Below are positions 32,670-42,523 of a stretch of DNA of 64,000 nt, piece after piece. The notes under the pieces were generated by a model, which saw only the letters and a list, made by a program, of their open reading frames with translations, did no database searches and was not told the DNA's origin. Positions within the stretch are counted from its first letter, which is position 1, and each line of letters starts with the position of its first letter. Position numbers and translations under genes: made by a program. The DNA comes from Geodermatophilus nigrescens (GTDB lineage Bacteria; Actinomycetota; Actinomycetes; Mycobacteriales; Geodermatophilaceae), in assembly GCF_900129495.1 (NCBI RefSeq), contig NZ_FQVX01000001.1, positions 620,001 to 684,000 on the forward strand, given 5' to 3'.

Positions 32670-35600
32670 GTGAGCCTGCGCGGCGTGCTCGACGTCGTCC
32701 TCAGCGATCCCGGCATGGCCCGCGTGGTGGCCGCCGCGGGGTCGGCCGAGCTCGCCGTCCCCGCGCCGCCGCCGGTGCAGCCGCTGGTCGCGGCCGCGCT
32801 GGCCGCGCAGGCGCCCGGGGCCGGCGTCCCGGTCCTGCTGGTCACCACCGGCGAGCGCGACGCCGACGTCGCCGCCGACCTGCTGCGCTGCTTCCTCCCC
32901 GGCCGCCGGGTGGAGACCTTCCCGGCGTGGGAGACGCTGCCGCACGAGCGGCTCTCCCCGCGCGCGGACACCGTCGGCCGCCGGCTGGCCGTGCTCCGCG
33001 ACCTCACGAACCCCGGCCAGAACGGCACGGTCGACGTGCTGGTCGCGCCCGTCCGCAGCGTGCTGCAGCCGCTCGCGCCGGGCCTCGGCGACCTCGTGCC
33101 CGTGGAGCTGAGGCCGGGCGACACCGCCGAGCTCGACGACGTCGCCCGCGCGCTGGCCGACGCCGCCTACACCCGCGTCGAGCTGGTCGAGAAGCGCGGC
33201 GAGTTCGCCGTCCGCGGCGGCCTGCTCGACGTCTTCCCGCCCACCGAGCCGCACCCCGTCCGCGTCGAGTTCTGGGGCGACGAGGTCGACGAGCTGCGGT
33301 ACTTCTCCGCCGCCGACCAGCGCTCCCTCGACGACCGGCCCGAGCGGCTGTGGGCCCCGCCGTGCCGCGAGCTGCTGCTCACCGACGCCGTCCGCGCCCG
33401 CGCCGCGGAGCTCGCGGCGGAGCACCCCGGCCTCGCCGAGATGCTCGGCAAGCTGGCCGAGGGCATCGCCGTCGAGGGCATGGAGTCGCTGACCCCCGCG
33501 CTGGTCGAGGGGCAGCTGCAGCTGCTCACCGACCTCGTGCCCGCCGGCACCCACGTCCTGGTCGCCGACCCCGAGCGGGTGCGCAGCCGCGCCGCCGACC
33601 TCGTCCGCACCGCCGAGGAGTTCCTCGCCGCCTCCTGGGCGACCGCCGCGGAGGCCGGCGAGGCGCCGCTGGACCTCGGGGCCTCGTCGTTCCGGGCGCT
33701 GGAGGACGTCGAGGCCGCCGCCCGCGGCCGCGGCCTGCCCTGGTGGACCACCGGCGCGTTCACCCTGGGCGACCTCGACGACGACGCGGCCGCGCTGGAG
33801 GCCACGACCGTCGAGCGCTTCAGCGGCGACCTCGACCGTGCGGTCGGCACCCTGCGCGACTGGACCCGCGAGGGCTGGCGCGTCGTGCTGACCTTCGCCG
33901 GCCCCGGTCCGGCCCAGCGCGCCGCCGACCAGTTCGGCGCCGCCGAGCTCGGCGTGCGGCTGGTGCCCGGCCTGGAGTCCGCCCCCGACGCCGGGCTGGC
34001 CTCCATCACCCAGGGCAACCTCGAGTCCGGGTTCGCCTTCCCCGGCGTGAAGCTCGCGCTGGTCACCGAGCACGACCTCACCGGCCAGCGCGGCACCACG
34101 ATGCGCGACGCACAGAAGATGCCCGCGCGCCGCCGCAACGCCGTCGACCTGGTGCAGCTGCAGCCCGGCGACCTCGTCGTCCACGAGCACCACGGCATCG
34201 GCCGCTACATCGAGATGGTCAGCCGCACCGTGCACGGCGGGCAGCGCGACTACCTCATCGTCGAGTACGCCCCGGGCAAGCGGAACCAGCCGCCGGACCG
34301 GCTGTTCGTGCCCACCGACTCCCTCGACCAGCTCACCCGTTACGTCGGCGGGGAGCAGCCGGCGCTGTCCAAGCTCGGCGGCGCCGACTGGCAGAAGACC
34401 AAGGGTCAGGCCCGCCGCGCGGTCAAGCAGATCGCCGCCGAGCTGATCCGCCTCTACTCCGCGCGCATGGCGACCAAGGGTCACGCCTTCGGCCCGGACA
34501 CCGTCTGGCAGCGCGAGCTCGAGGACGCATTCCCGTTCCAGGAGACGCCCGACCAGCTCGCCGCCATCGACGAGGTCAAGTCGGACATGCAGAACCCCGT
34601 GCCGATGGACCGGATCATCTGCGGCGACGTGGGCTACGGGAAGACCGAGATCGCCGTCCGCGCCGCGTTCAAGGCGGTGCAGGACGGCAAGCAGGTCGCC
34701 GTCCTCGTACCGACGACGCTGCTCGCCAACCAGCACTTCAAGACGTTCTCCGAGCGCATGGCGCAGTTCCCGGTGACGGTGAAGGTGCTGTCCCGGTTCC
34801 AGTCCGAGGCCGAGAGCACCGAGACCCTGCGCCAGCTCGCCGCCGGCGAGGTCGACGTCCTCGTGGGCACCCACCGGCTGCTGCAGCCGACCACCCGGTT
34901 CAAGGACCTCGGGCTGGTCATCGTCGACGAGGAGCAGCGCTTCGGCGTCGAGCACAAGGAGTACCTGAAGACGATGCGGACGGCGGTCGACGTCCTGTCG
35001 ATGTCGGCCACCCCGATCCCGCGCACGCTGGAGATGAGCCTGACCGGCATCCGCGAGATGTCGACGATCCTCACCCCACCCGAGGAGCGGCACCCCGTCC
35101 TCACCTACGTGGGCGCGTGGGACGACAAGCAGATGGCCGCGGCGATCCGCCGGGAGCTGCTGCGCGACGGCCAGGTCTTCGTCATCCACAACCGCGTGCA
35201 GTCGATCGACAAGGCCGCGGCGAAGATCCGCAACCTGGTGCCCGAGGCCCGCGTCGCCGTCGGCCACGGCCAGATGAAGGAGCACGAGCTCGAGCGGATC
35301 ATGGTCGGCTTCTGGGAGAAGGAGTACGACGTCCTGGTCGCGACGACGATCGTCGAGTCGGGGCTGGACATCCCCAACGCCAACACCCTGATCGTCGACC
35401 GCGCCGACACCTTCGGCCTCTCCCAGCTGCACCAGATCCGCGGCCGCGTCGGGCGTGGCCGCGAGCGCGCCTACGCCTACTTCACCTACGACCCGTCGCG
35501 GCCGCTGACCGAGACCTCGGTCGACCGGCTGACGACGATCGCGCACAACACCGACCTCGGCGCCGGCATGGCGGTCGCGATGAAGGACCTCGAGATCCGC

Positions 35601-36209
35601 GGCTCGGGCAACCTGCTCGGTGGCGAGCAGTCCGGGCACATCGCCGGCGTCGGCTTCGACCTCTACGTCCGGCTGGTCGGCGAGGCGGTGGCCGACTACC
35701 GCGCCCAGGTCACCGGCGAGGCCGCGCCCGTCGAGCCGGTCGAGGTGCGCGTGGACCTGCCCGTCGACGCCCACCTGCCGCACGACTACGTGCCCGGCGA
35801 GCGGCTGCGCATGGAGGCCTACCGCAAGGTCGCGAGCGTGCAGGACGACGACCAGGCGCAGGCCGTCCTCGACGAGCTCACCGACCGCTACGGCACCCCG
35901 CCGGCGCCGGTGCTCAACCTGCTGGCGGTGGCGCGCTTCCGCGCCGCGGTGCGGGCGCTCGGGATCACCGAGGTGTCGCTGCAGGGCCGCGTCATCCGGG
36001 TGTCGCCGGTGCCGTTGCGGGAGTCGCAGCAGATGCGGCTGGCCCGGCTCGCCGACGGCGCCACGTACAAGTCGGCCGTCGAGACGATCTCGCTGAAGGT
36101 GCCCGTCGGTCCCGACCGGCGGACGCCGCTGCGCGACGTCGCCCTGCTCGAGCACCTGCACTCGCTGCTGCGCGCGGTGATCGAGCAGCCGGTGGCCGCG
36201 GCGAGCTGA
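32670..36209 (+). CDS. mfd: transcription-repair coupling factor Mfd
   Basis: 1179 residues, normal length. It releases RNA polymerase stalled at DNA lesions and recruits UvrA. In order: UvrB-like N-terminal module with TFPAWETLPHERLSPRADT; the CarD-like RNA-polymerase interaction domain near 498 (LQPGDLVVHEHHGIGRYIEM); the helicase core with Walker A GDVGYGKTEIAVRAAF near 651, DEEQRFGVEHKEYL near 752 and SATPIPRTLEMSL; motifs V-VI with ESGLDIPNANTLIVDRAD and HQIRGRVGRG; the translocation (TRG) segment NLLGGEQSGHIAGVGFDLY near 979; and the C-terminal UvrA-masking domain. GTG start preceded by AGGAAG. Followed by surA-like and mazG genes, as in mycobacteria. Confidence 0.98.
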   Translation: MSLRGVLDVVLSDPGMARVVAAAGSAELAVPAPPPVQPLVAAALAAQAPGAGVPVLLVTTGERDADVAADLLRCFLPGRRVETFPAWETLPHERLSPRADTVGRRLAVLRDLTNPGQNGTVDVLVAPVRSVLQPLAPGLGDLVPVELRPGDTAELDDVARALADAAYTRVELVEKRGEFAVRGGLLDVFPPTEPHPVRVEFWGDEVDELRYFSAADQRSLDDRPERLWAPPCRELLLTDAVRARAAELAAEHPGLAEMLGKLAEGIAVEGMESLTPALVEGQLQLLTDLVPAGTHVLVADPERVRSRAADLVRTAEEFLAASWATAAEAGEAPLDLGASSFRALEDVEAAARGRGLPWWTTGAFTLGDLDDDAAALEATTVERFSGDLDRAVGTLRDWTREGWRVVLTFAGPGPAQRAADQFGAAELGVRLVPGLESAPDAGLASITQGNLESGFAFPGVKLALVTEHDLTGQRGTTMRDAQKMPARRRNAVDLVQLQPGDLVVHEHHGIGRYIEMVSRTVHGGQRDYLIVEYAPGKRNQPPDRLFVPTDSLDQLTRYVGGEQPALSKLGGADWQKTKGQARRAVKQIAAELIRLYSARMATKGHAFGPDTVWQRELEDAFPFQETPDQLAAIDEVKSDMQNPVPMDRIICGDVGYGKTEIAVRAAFKAVQDGKQVAVLVPTTLLANQHFKTFSERMAQFPVTVKVLSRFQSEAESTETLRQLAAGEVDVLVGTHRLLQPTTRFKDLGLVIVDEEQRFGVEHKEYLKTMRTAVDVLSMSATPIPRTLEMSLTGIREMSTILTPPEERHPVLTYVGAWDDKQMAAAIRRELLRDGQVFVIHNRVQSIDKAAAKIRNLVPEARVAVGHGQMKEHELERIMVGFWEKEYDVLVATTIVESGLDIPNANTLIVDRADTFGLSQLHQIRGRVGRGRERAYAYFTYDPSRPLTETSVDRLTTIAHNTDLGAGMAVAMKDLEIRGSGNLLGGEQSGHIAGVGFDLYVRLVGEAVADYRAQVTGEAAPVEPVEVRVDLPVDAHLPHDYVPGERLRMEAYRKVASVQDDDQAQAVLDELTDRYGTPPAPVLNLLAVARFRAAVRALGITEVSLQGRVIRVSPVPLRESQQMRLARLADGATYKSAVETISLKVPVGPDRRTPLRDVALLEHLHSLLRAVIEQPVAAAS

Positions 36210-36265
36210 CAGCGGGGCGCCGCGTCCTGCGACGGCCGTCACAGCGCATGTGGCAGCCTGCGGGC

Positions 36266-37270
36266 GTGCGCATCCGCCGTCCCGCCGCCCTCGTCCTGGG
36301 GCTCGTGACCGTCGCCGTCCCCGTGGCCGGCTGCCGGACCTCGCCGTCCGTGGCCGCCTACGTCGGCGACGAGCAGGTGACCGTCGCCGAGCTGCGGTCG
36401 GCCGTCGACGACCGCCTCGCCGACCCGGCCATCGCCGAGGCGGCCGGGGGAGGGGGCGCCGACTACACCCGCCAGGTGCTCACGCTGCTCGTCCGCGAGC
36501 GGGTCTACGCCGCGGCCGCCGAGGAGTACGACGTCGAGGTCACCGACGCCGAGCTCGGCGCGTTCATCACGCAGGCGCTCGGCGGCCAGGACGAGGAGTC
36601 GCTCTACGCCCAGGCCGCCGGGCAGGGCTACTCGCGCGAGGACGTCCGGGAGAGCGCCCGCCAGCAGCTGCTGCGCCGCGAGCTCGGCCAGGCCACCGGC
36701 CAGGGCGACGCGCTGTCGGAGGCCGCGCTGCGCGCCCGCTACGAGGAGGCGCGCGCCGGCCTGGAGCAGGCCGAGGTCGGCTACTTCGTCGTCCCCGACC
36801 AGGCCGCCGCCGACGCCGCCGTCGCCGAGCTGACCGCCGCGCCCGCCTCCTACCCGGCGGTCGCCGCCCGCTTCCCCGGGCAGAACTCGCTCCCGCAGGT
36901 GGAGAGCACGCCGGTGTCGGAGGTCAGCGGCCCGCTCGCGCAGGGCATCACCGCGGCCGCGCCGGGCACCGGCTTCACCACCACGGTCCCCGGCGTCGAC
37001 GGCGTGGTCGTCGTCTTCGTCGCCACCCGCACCACGCCCACCTTCGAGGAGGCCCGGCCCGACCTCGAGAGCCAGGCCGCCAACGGGGTGGAGGAGGCCG
37101 GCGCCGCCGTCGTCGGCGAGGTGCAGGACGAGCTGTCGGTGACCGTCAACCCCCGCTACGGCACCCTCGAGGACGACGTCGTGCAGGAGGCCGACGGCGG
37201 CGTCGTCCAGCTGCTGGACGAGGCCGGCACCGAAGCCGGCGCTCCGGCGCCCGCCACCGGTGAGGGCTGA
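36266..37270 (+). CDS. SurA-like lipoprotein (peptidyl-prolyl isomerase/chaperone N-domain)
   Basis: 334 residues. Lipoprotein signal peptide RRPAALVLGLVTVAVPVAGC with the lipobox VAGC and acylated Cys23. AAYVGDEQVTVAELRSAVDD begins a SurA_N-type helical domain, followed by the parvulin-like region (ALRARYEEARAGLEQAEVGY, VVPDQAAADAAVAEL, then a domain ending GVDGVVVVFVATRT). It should act as a membrane-attached folding factor outside the cell. An ATG at 36248 is also in frame, but the GTG gives a normal signal peptide. It sits 56 bases after mfd and just before mazG, the order seen in many actinobacteria. Confidence 0.82.
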   Translation: MRIRRPAALVLGLVTVAVPVAGCRTSPSVAAYVGDEQVTVAELRSAVDDRLADPAIAEAAGGGGADYTRQVLTLLVRERVYAAAAEEYDVEVTDAELGAFITQALGGQDEESLYAQAAGQGYSREDVRESARQQLLRRELGQATGQGDALSEAALRARYEEARAGLEQAEVGYFVVPDQAAADAAVAELTAAPASYPAVAARFPGQNSLPQVESTPVSEVSGPLAQGITAAAPGTGFTTTVPGVDGVVVVFVATRTTPTFEEARPDLESQAANGVEEAGAAVVGEVQDELSVTVNPRYGTLEDDVVQEADGGVVQLLDEAGTEAGAPAPATGEG

Positions 37271-37274
37271 CCCG

Positions 37275-38183
37275 GTGCCCCCGGCCGTCGTCGTCACGGT
37301 CAGCCCGCGGCTCCCCGGGCTGCTCGGCCCTGCCGGCTGGGCCGCGCTCGCCGGCCGCCGGGTGGCCGCGCTGCCCGGCGCCGCGGCCACCGCCGAGGTG
37401 CTGCGCGCCGCCGGGTGGGACGTCACCGACGCCACGGACGCCGCCGCCCTCGACGCCGACGTCGCCTGCCTCGCCGCGCCGGGGGAGGTGGCCGGCCGGC
37501 CCGTCGTCGACGGAGCGCCCGAGCCGCCCGGCGCCCGGCTGCTCGACGTCGTCGCCGTCATGGACCGGCTGCGCTCGCCCGGCGGCTGCCCCTGGGACGC
37601 CGAGCAGACGCACTCCTCGCTGCGCGGCTACCTGCTCGAGGAGGCGCACGAGGCCTACGACGCGATCGTCGACGACGACCCGGTGGCCATGCGCGAGGAG
37701 CTCGGCGACGTGCTGCTGCAGGTCGTCTTCCACGCCCGGGTGGCCGCCGAGGCCGACCCCGGCCGCCGGTTCGACGTCGACGACGTCGCCGGTGAACTGG
37801 TGGACAAGCTCGTCCGCCGCCACCCGCACGTGTTCGGCGACGCCGGCCCCCGCGACGTGGCGGGCGTCGAGGCCGGGTGGGAGGAGATCAAGAAGGCGGA
37901 GAAGCAGCGGCGCTCGCCGACCGAGGGGGTCTCGCGCTCGCAGCCGGCCGCCGCGTGGGGCGCCGCGCTGGTGCGCCGGGCCGGGCGGGCCGGGTTCCCG
38001 GTGCCGGAGGCGGCCGACCTGGGGTCGGCGTCGCCGGAGGAGCTGGGGGAGCGGCTGCTGGCCGTCGTCACCGCCGCGGAGCAGCGCGGCTGGGACGCCG
38101 AGGACGCCCTCCGCGAGGCCGTCCGCCGCTACGCCGGCGAGCTCGACGCCGAGGCCCGCCGCCGCGAGCGGGCCGGGGAGTGA
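37275..38183 (+). CDS. mazG: MazG nucleoside triphosphate pyrophosphohydrolase
   Basis: 302 residues. The MazG catalytic domain starts near residue 95: DRLRSPGGCPWDAEQTHSSL, then LLEEAHEAYDAI and EELGDVLLQVVFHARVA, which supply the EExxE and ExxD metal ligands, and KLVRRHPHVFGD. It hydrolyses (d)NTPs to monophosphates, cleaning oxidised nucleotides. The N-terminal 90 residues form a smaller alpha/beta region seen in other actinobacterial MazG proteins. The GTG at 37275 has GAGGG nine bases upstream; a GTG at 37260 overlapping the previous stop is an alternative. A perfect palindrome follows the stop. Confidence 0.95.
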   Translation: MPPAVVVTVSPRLPGLLGPAGWAALAGRRVAALPGAAATAEVLRAAGWDVTDATDAAALDADVACLAAPGEVAGRPVVDGAPEPPGARLLDVVAVMDRLRSPGGCPWDAEQTHSSLRGYLLEEAHEAYDAIVDDDPVAMREELGDVLLQVVFHARVAAEADPGRRFDVDDVAGELVDKLVRRHPHVFGDAGPRDVAGVEAGWEEIKKAEKQRRSPTEGVSRSQPAAAWGAALVRRAGRAGFPVPEAADLGSASPEELGERLLAVVTAAEQRGWDAEDALREAVRRYAGELDAEARRRERAGE

Positions 38184-38186
38184 GCG

Positions 38187-38218
38187 CGGGCCCGGTGACG
38201 ACGTCGTCACCGGGCCCG
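38187..38218. terminator. bidirectional terminator: 32-bp perfect palindrome
   Basis: CGGGCCCGGTGACGAC and its exact complement with no loop, centred on GACGTC, sit four bases after mazG and four bases before the convergent small gene. Such a symmetrical GC-rich hairpin can stop transcription from both sides even without a U-tract. Confidence 0.75.
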
Positions 38219-38222
38219 GGGG

Positions 38223-38378
38223 TCAGCCCTGCTTGCGCGGCACGATGCGCAGGAGCGCCGTGCCGACCGCGATGAGCGCGAAGGCCGCGAGAGCCAGCCA
38301 GATGCTGCCGAAGCCGGTGTAGGCGAGCACCGATCCGGTGCCGCCGGCCGCCAGGGGAGCCGCGGGGTTGTCGTACAC
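38223..38378 (-). CDS. 51-residue protein resembling a lone LAxTG cell-wall sorting signal
   Basis: Starts VYDNPAAPLAAGGTGSV, then LAYTG (18-22), a hydrophobic stretch (23-43), and a basic tail RIVPRKQG. That is the layout of a sortase sorting signal in its entirety; class E sortases of high-GC actinobacteria use LAxTG. There is no N-terminal signal peptide. It has a strong RBS (GAGAGGAGGTGG) that lies inside the end of the glycosyltransferase gene, whose stop is two bases away, so it is co-transcribed. It could be a sorted micro-protein or simply a small membrane partner of the glycosyltransferase. Confidence 0.75.
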   Translation of the reverse strand: MYDNPAAPLAAGGTGSVLAYTGFGSIWLALAAFALIAVGTALLRIVPRKQG

Positions 38379-38380
38379 CT

Positions 38381-39718
38381 CTACCACCTCCTCTCACGAC
38401 GGAGGGCCGCGTCGAGGTAGGCGCGGGCGTGCACGAACTGCAGGAAGACGTCGTAGAGGAGCTCGTACATCGTGGCCGCGGCGAGCATGTGCCTCCACCC
38501 GCGGTCGCGGACGGTGATGACCCGCTCGAGGACGAAGACGCCGGTCACCGCGAGCCAGAACGGCTGCACCCGGACGTGCCCGGACCCGATCAGGGACACC
38601 GCGAGCGACCCGAGGTACAGGAACGTGATGAGGACGCCGGCGAGGGTGAGCAGCTGCCGGCCCCAGTAGCGCCACGTGATGCGGGTGACGCCGTACTGCA
38701 CGCAGTTCTCGATGGCGCCGCGCTTCCACCGCAGCCGCTGGTTCCACAGCGCCCGCCAGGTCGGCATGACCTCGGTGGTGAGCGTGCACTCCTTCGGGCT
38801 GAGCACCTGGTACCCCAGGTGCAGGATCGCGAAGGTCAGCTCGTTGTCCTCGGTGAGGACGGTGGTGTCGTAGATGCCGCCGCGGCCGTCGCCGCGCGGC
38901 ACCCGGCCGTCCAGGCGCGCCTCGGAGATCCGCCGCAGGGTCGCCGCCCGGAACATCGCGGCCGTGCCGGTGACGACGAGGCACTTGCCCTGCAGCCGGC
39001 GCACGTCGCGGGCGTAGCGGGCGTACTCGTTGCGCTGCAGGTGCCCGACCAGGCCGCCGCCGGGATCGCCGCGGAACGTGCCGCCCACCGCGCCCATCCG
39101 GTCGTCCCGCAGGACGTGGTGCGCGGCGCCCTCGAGGAAGCCCTCGTCCAGCGAGGAGTCGGCGTCCTGGACGAGCACGAGGTCGTCGTCGGCGGCGTCG
39201 GGCCGGCCGGTGGTCGCGCCGCGCCGGTCGGCGGCGCCGTCGCGGCGGTCGGCCGCCGTGCGCCGGCCGCCCGTGCGGCGCTCGGGGCCGGCGGTGACGC
39301 CGGTCCCGGTACGCCGGTCGGCCGCCCTGCGCTCGCCTCCGCGGCGCTCGCCCTCGGCCACCCGGCGGAAGCGCAGCGCCCACGCCTGGTTGAGCGCGCC
39401 GGCCTTCTTGTCGGTGTTGCCGACGGTCTCGAACACCTCGGCGCCGGCCGCCCGGGCGATGGCGACGGTCTCGTCGGAGCAGTTGTCCGCGACGACGACC
39501 ACCCGCGCCGGCGGCAGCGTCTGACGCCGCAGGCCCGCGAGGGTGGCGGCGATCTGGTCGGCCTCGTCGTGCGCCGGTACGAGCACGGTGACGTAGGGCT
39601 CGCGGGGGAGGGCCGTGGTCGGAGCGGTCACCGCGTCCAGCGCGACGACGTGCACCTGCGGCTCGCCGGCCCGGACGTCGGCGCCGTCGAGCCGCTCGAG
39701 CGTCGGGCTGGCGGTCAC
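38381..39718 (-). CDS. membrane glycosyltransferase family 2 (processive, cellulose/hyaluronan-synthase-like)
   Basis: 445 residues. GT-A domain: VTVLVPAHDEADQIAATL, VVVVADNCSDET, NTDKKAGALNQAW, the metal-binding QDADSSLD (D185, D187), TEDNELTFAILHLGY (catalytic Asp) and NQRLRWKRG (the QxxRW-type motif of processive synthases). Three or four C-terminal helices follow (LLTLAGVLITFLYLGSLAV, WLAVTGVFVLERVITV, MLAAATMYELLYDVFLQFV). Unusual is an insert at about 121-178 of Arg-Asp-Gly-rich repeats (RRGGERRAADRRTG, PERRTGGRRTAADRR) just before the DxD strand. The GTG start has a GAGGAGGGGGA RBS. Probably makes and exports a polysaccharide. Confidence 0.88.
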   Translation of the reverse strand: MTASPTLERLDGADVRAGEPQVHVVALDAVTAPTTALPREPYVTVLVPAHDEADQIAATLAGLRRQTLPPARVVVVADNCSDETVAIARAAGAEVFETVGNTDKKAGALNQAWALRFRRVAEGERRGGERRAADRRTGTGVTAGPERRTGGRRTAADRRDGAADRRGATTGRPDAADDDLVLVQDADSSLDEGFLEGAAHHVLRDDRMGAVGGTFRGDPGGGLVGHLQRNEYARYARDVRRLQGKCLVVTGTAAMFRAATLRRISEARLDGRVPRGDGRGGIYDTTVLTEDNELTFAILHLGYQVLSPKECTLTTEVMPTWRALWNQRLRWKRGAIENCVQYGVTRITWRYWGRQLLTLAGVLITFLYLGSLAVSLIGSGHVRVQPFWLAVTGVFVLERVITVRDRGWRHMLAAATMYELLYDVFLQFVHARAYLDAALRRERRW

Positions 39719-39893
39719 GCGGGTCCCCCTCCTCGCGCCACCGCGGACGGGCGGGCGCCGGCCGAGTGTGCGGGGCCGGGGACCCGGCCGACCCCGCTCC
39801 AGGGACGCGCCTCACCCCAACGGGTCGTGCACGATCTTGTGCGGGTGACGCGACCGGACCGGCGGTGACGGAGCGCGAGGGAGGGCGGGCCGG

Positions 39894-40535
39894 TCAGCCG
39901 ACGGCGAGCGGTGCGTCGGGCACGGCGGTGACCCGCGGCGCGGTGAGCATGGCCTTGAGTGCGCCGAGCAGGCCGAGGCCGGCCACCGCGGCGGCGCACC
40001 AGACGCCCGGGCCGAGCGAGGCGGCGTCCCCGCCGGCGTCGACCAGCCGGCCGGCGACCGCGGCGGCCACGCCCAGCGCGACCGCCAGCGCCAGCACCCC
40101 CGACACCCGGTGGCCCCGCGCCGGGCGGAGCAGCAGGAGCCCGAGGACGACGAGCACGGCGCTCCCGGCCGCCACCGCCCCCGGCTGCCACAGGCCGGTG
40201 CGCCCGAGCTCGGCCGCCCCCTCCCGGGCCGCGCCGACCGCGCGCACCACGAGGTCCAGGCCGGTCGTCTCCCGGCCCTGCTCCCAGGGCAGCCAGGCGC
40301 TCGCCGCCCCGGCCACGCCCGCCAGCAGCAGGAGCACCCCGCCGGCGACGTCGGGGTGCCGCACGTAGGCCAGTCCCGGGCGCGCCGCGACACCGGCCAC
40401 CTCGGCGCCGTCCGGGACCGGCTCGAGGTCGCCGGCGTCGTCGTCCCCGGGCGGCTCCGCCGGGAAGCCGAGGACGGACGCACCCGCCCCGGGGTCCGTG
40501 TCGACGGGGGTCGGGTCCTGCCGGCGCTCGGTCAT
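39894..40535 (-). CDS. small four-helix membrane protein, function unknown
   Basis: 213 residues from an ATG with GGAGGA upstream. The first 60 residues are acidic and probably disordered (PVDTDPGAGASVL, GDDDAGDLEPVPDG). Four membrane segments follow: VAGGVLLLLAGVAGAASAWL, GAVAAGSAVLVVLGLLLL, VSGVLALAVALGVAAAVAG and WCAAAVAGLGLLGALKAML, with a Trp-Pro-Trp turn (AWLPWEQGR) after the first. No family is recognised. Divergent from eno; 175 bases separate its stop from the start of the GT2 gene, and I saw nothing clear in that gap except a TCGTGCACGA palindrome at 39825. Confidence 0.7.
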   Translation of the reverse strand: MTERRQDPTPVDTDPGAGASVLGFPAEPPGDDDAGDLEPVPDGAEVAGVAARPGLAYVRHPDVAGGVLLLLAGVAGAASAWLPWEQGRETTGLDLVVRAVGAAREGAAELGRTGLWQPGAVAAGSAVLVVLGLLLLRPARGHRVSGVLALAVALGVAAAVAGRLVDAGGDAASLGPGVWCAAAVAGLGLLGALKAMLTAPRVTAVPDAPLAVG

Positions 40536-40579
40536 CGGGTCCTCCGACGGTGTGGGCGCGGGGAGGCGCCCGAGGCCCG

Positions 40580-40585
40580 AGATTA
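40580..40585 (-). promoter_or_regulatory. candidate -10 box (TAATCT) for the four-helix protein
   Basis: TAATCT on the minus strand lies 45 bases before the ATG at 40535, in the divergent region shared with eno. No good -35 element at 17-18 bases. Confidence 0.35.
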
Positions 40586-40641
40586 GCGCCGGACCGGTTC
40601 CGGCGGAGTCGCTCCGTGACCGCGCCGTGACCATCTGGTGA

Positions 40642-41985
<1,344 letters not shown>

Positions 41986-41989
41986 CCGG

Positions 41990-42523
41990 GTGAGCGCCGG
42001 TACGGGGAGGCGGCGCTCGACCGGCCGCCCGCTCTCGCACGCCGCGTCCCGGCCGGTCCCGGCCGGGACGCGGTCGGGCGCGGGCAGCCGTCCCGACGCC
42101 CGCCGCCAGGGCCGGCGCACCCCGCGCCCGGCGGCCCGCACCGCCTCGACCCGGCGGCCGCTGGTCACCGGGCGCGGCGTCGTGCTGGTCGGCGTGCTCC
42201 TGCTGCTGGCGCTCACCCTCGCCGGTCCGGTGCGCCAGTGGCTGGACGGCCGGGCCGAGCTCGCCCGGCTCGCCGCGGAGAGCACCGACCTCGACGAGCG
42301 CATCGCCGAGCTCGAGGGGCAGCTGGACCGGCAGTCCGACCCCGACTGGACGGCGCAGCAGGCCCGCGAGCGGCTGTCCTACGTGCTGCCCGGCGACCGG
42401 CTGGTGGTCGTCGTCGACGGCGCGGTGGCCGAGGGCGACGCCGGCACGCTGCCCGACACGTCCGCCGCCGCGCGGCCCTGGTACGAGCAGCTGCTCGGCT
42501 CCGTCGCGGAAGCCGACGGATGA
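41990..42523 (+). CDS. ftsB: septum formation initiator FtsB/DivIC-like
   Basis: 177 residues. A basic, disordered N-terminus (about 60 residues rich in Arg and Pro), one membrane helix at about 62-83 (VVLVGVLLLLALTLAGPV), then a heptad coiled coil (RAELARLAAESTDLDERIAE) and the short region DPDWTAQQARERLSYVLPGD, which closely fits the FtsB/DivIC consensus. It is a division protein that pairs with FtsL and FtsQ at the septum. Gene order eno-ftsB-DUF501-ppx is conserved in actinobacteria. GTG start four bases after eno; stop overlaps the DUF501 ATG. Confidence 0.92.
   Translation: MSAGTGRRRSTGRPLSHAASRPVPAGTRSGAGSRPDARRQGRRTPRPAARTASTRRPLVTGRGVVLVGVLLLLALTLAGPVRQWLDGRAELARLAAESTDLDERIAELEGQLDRQSDPDWTAQQARERLSYVLPGDRLVVVVDGAVAEGDAGTLPDTSAAARPWYEQLLGSVAEADG

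Noticed and set aside
32472-36242. Minus-strand open frame of 1256 codons opposite mfd
   Set aside because: Low-complexity product; the plus strand encodes a complete Mfd.
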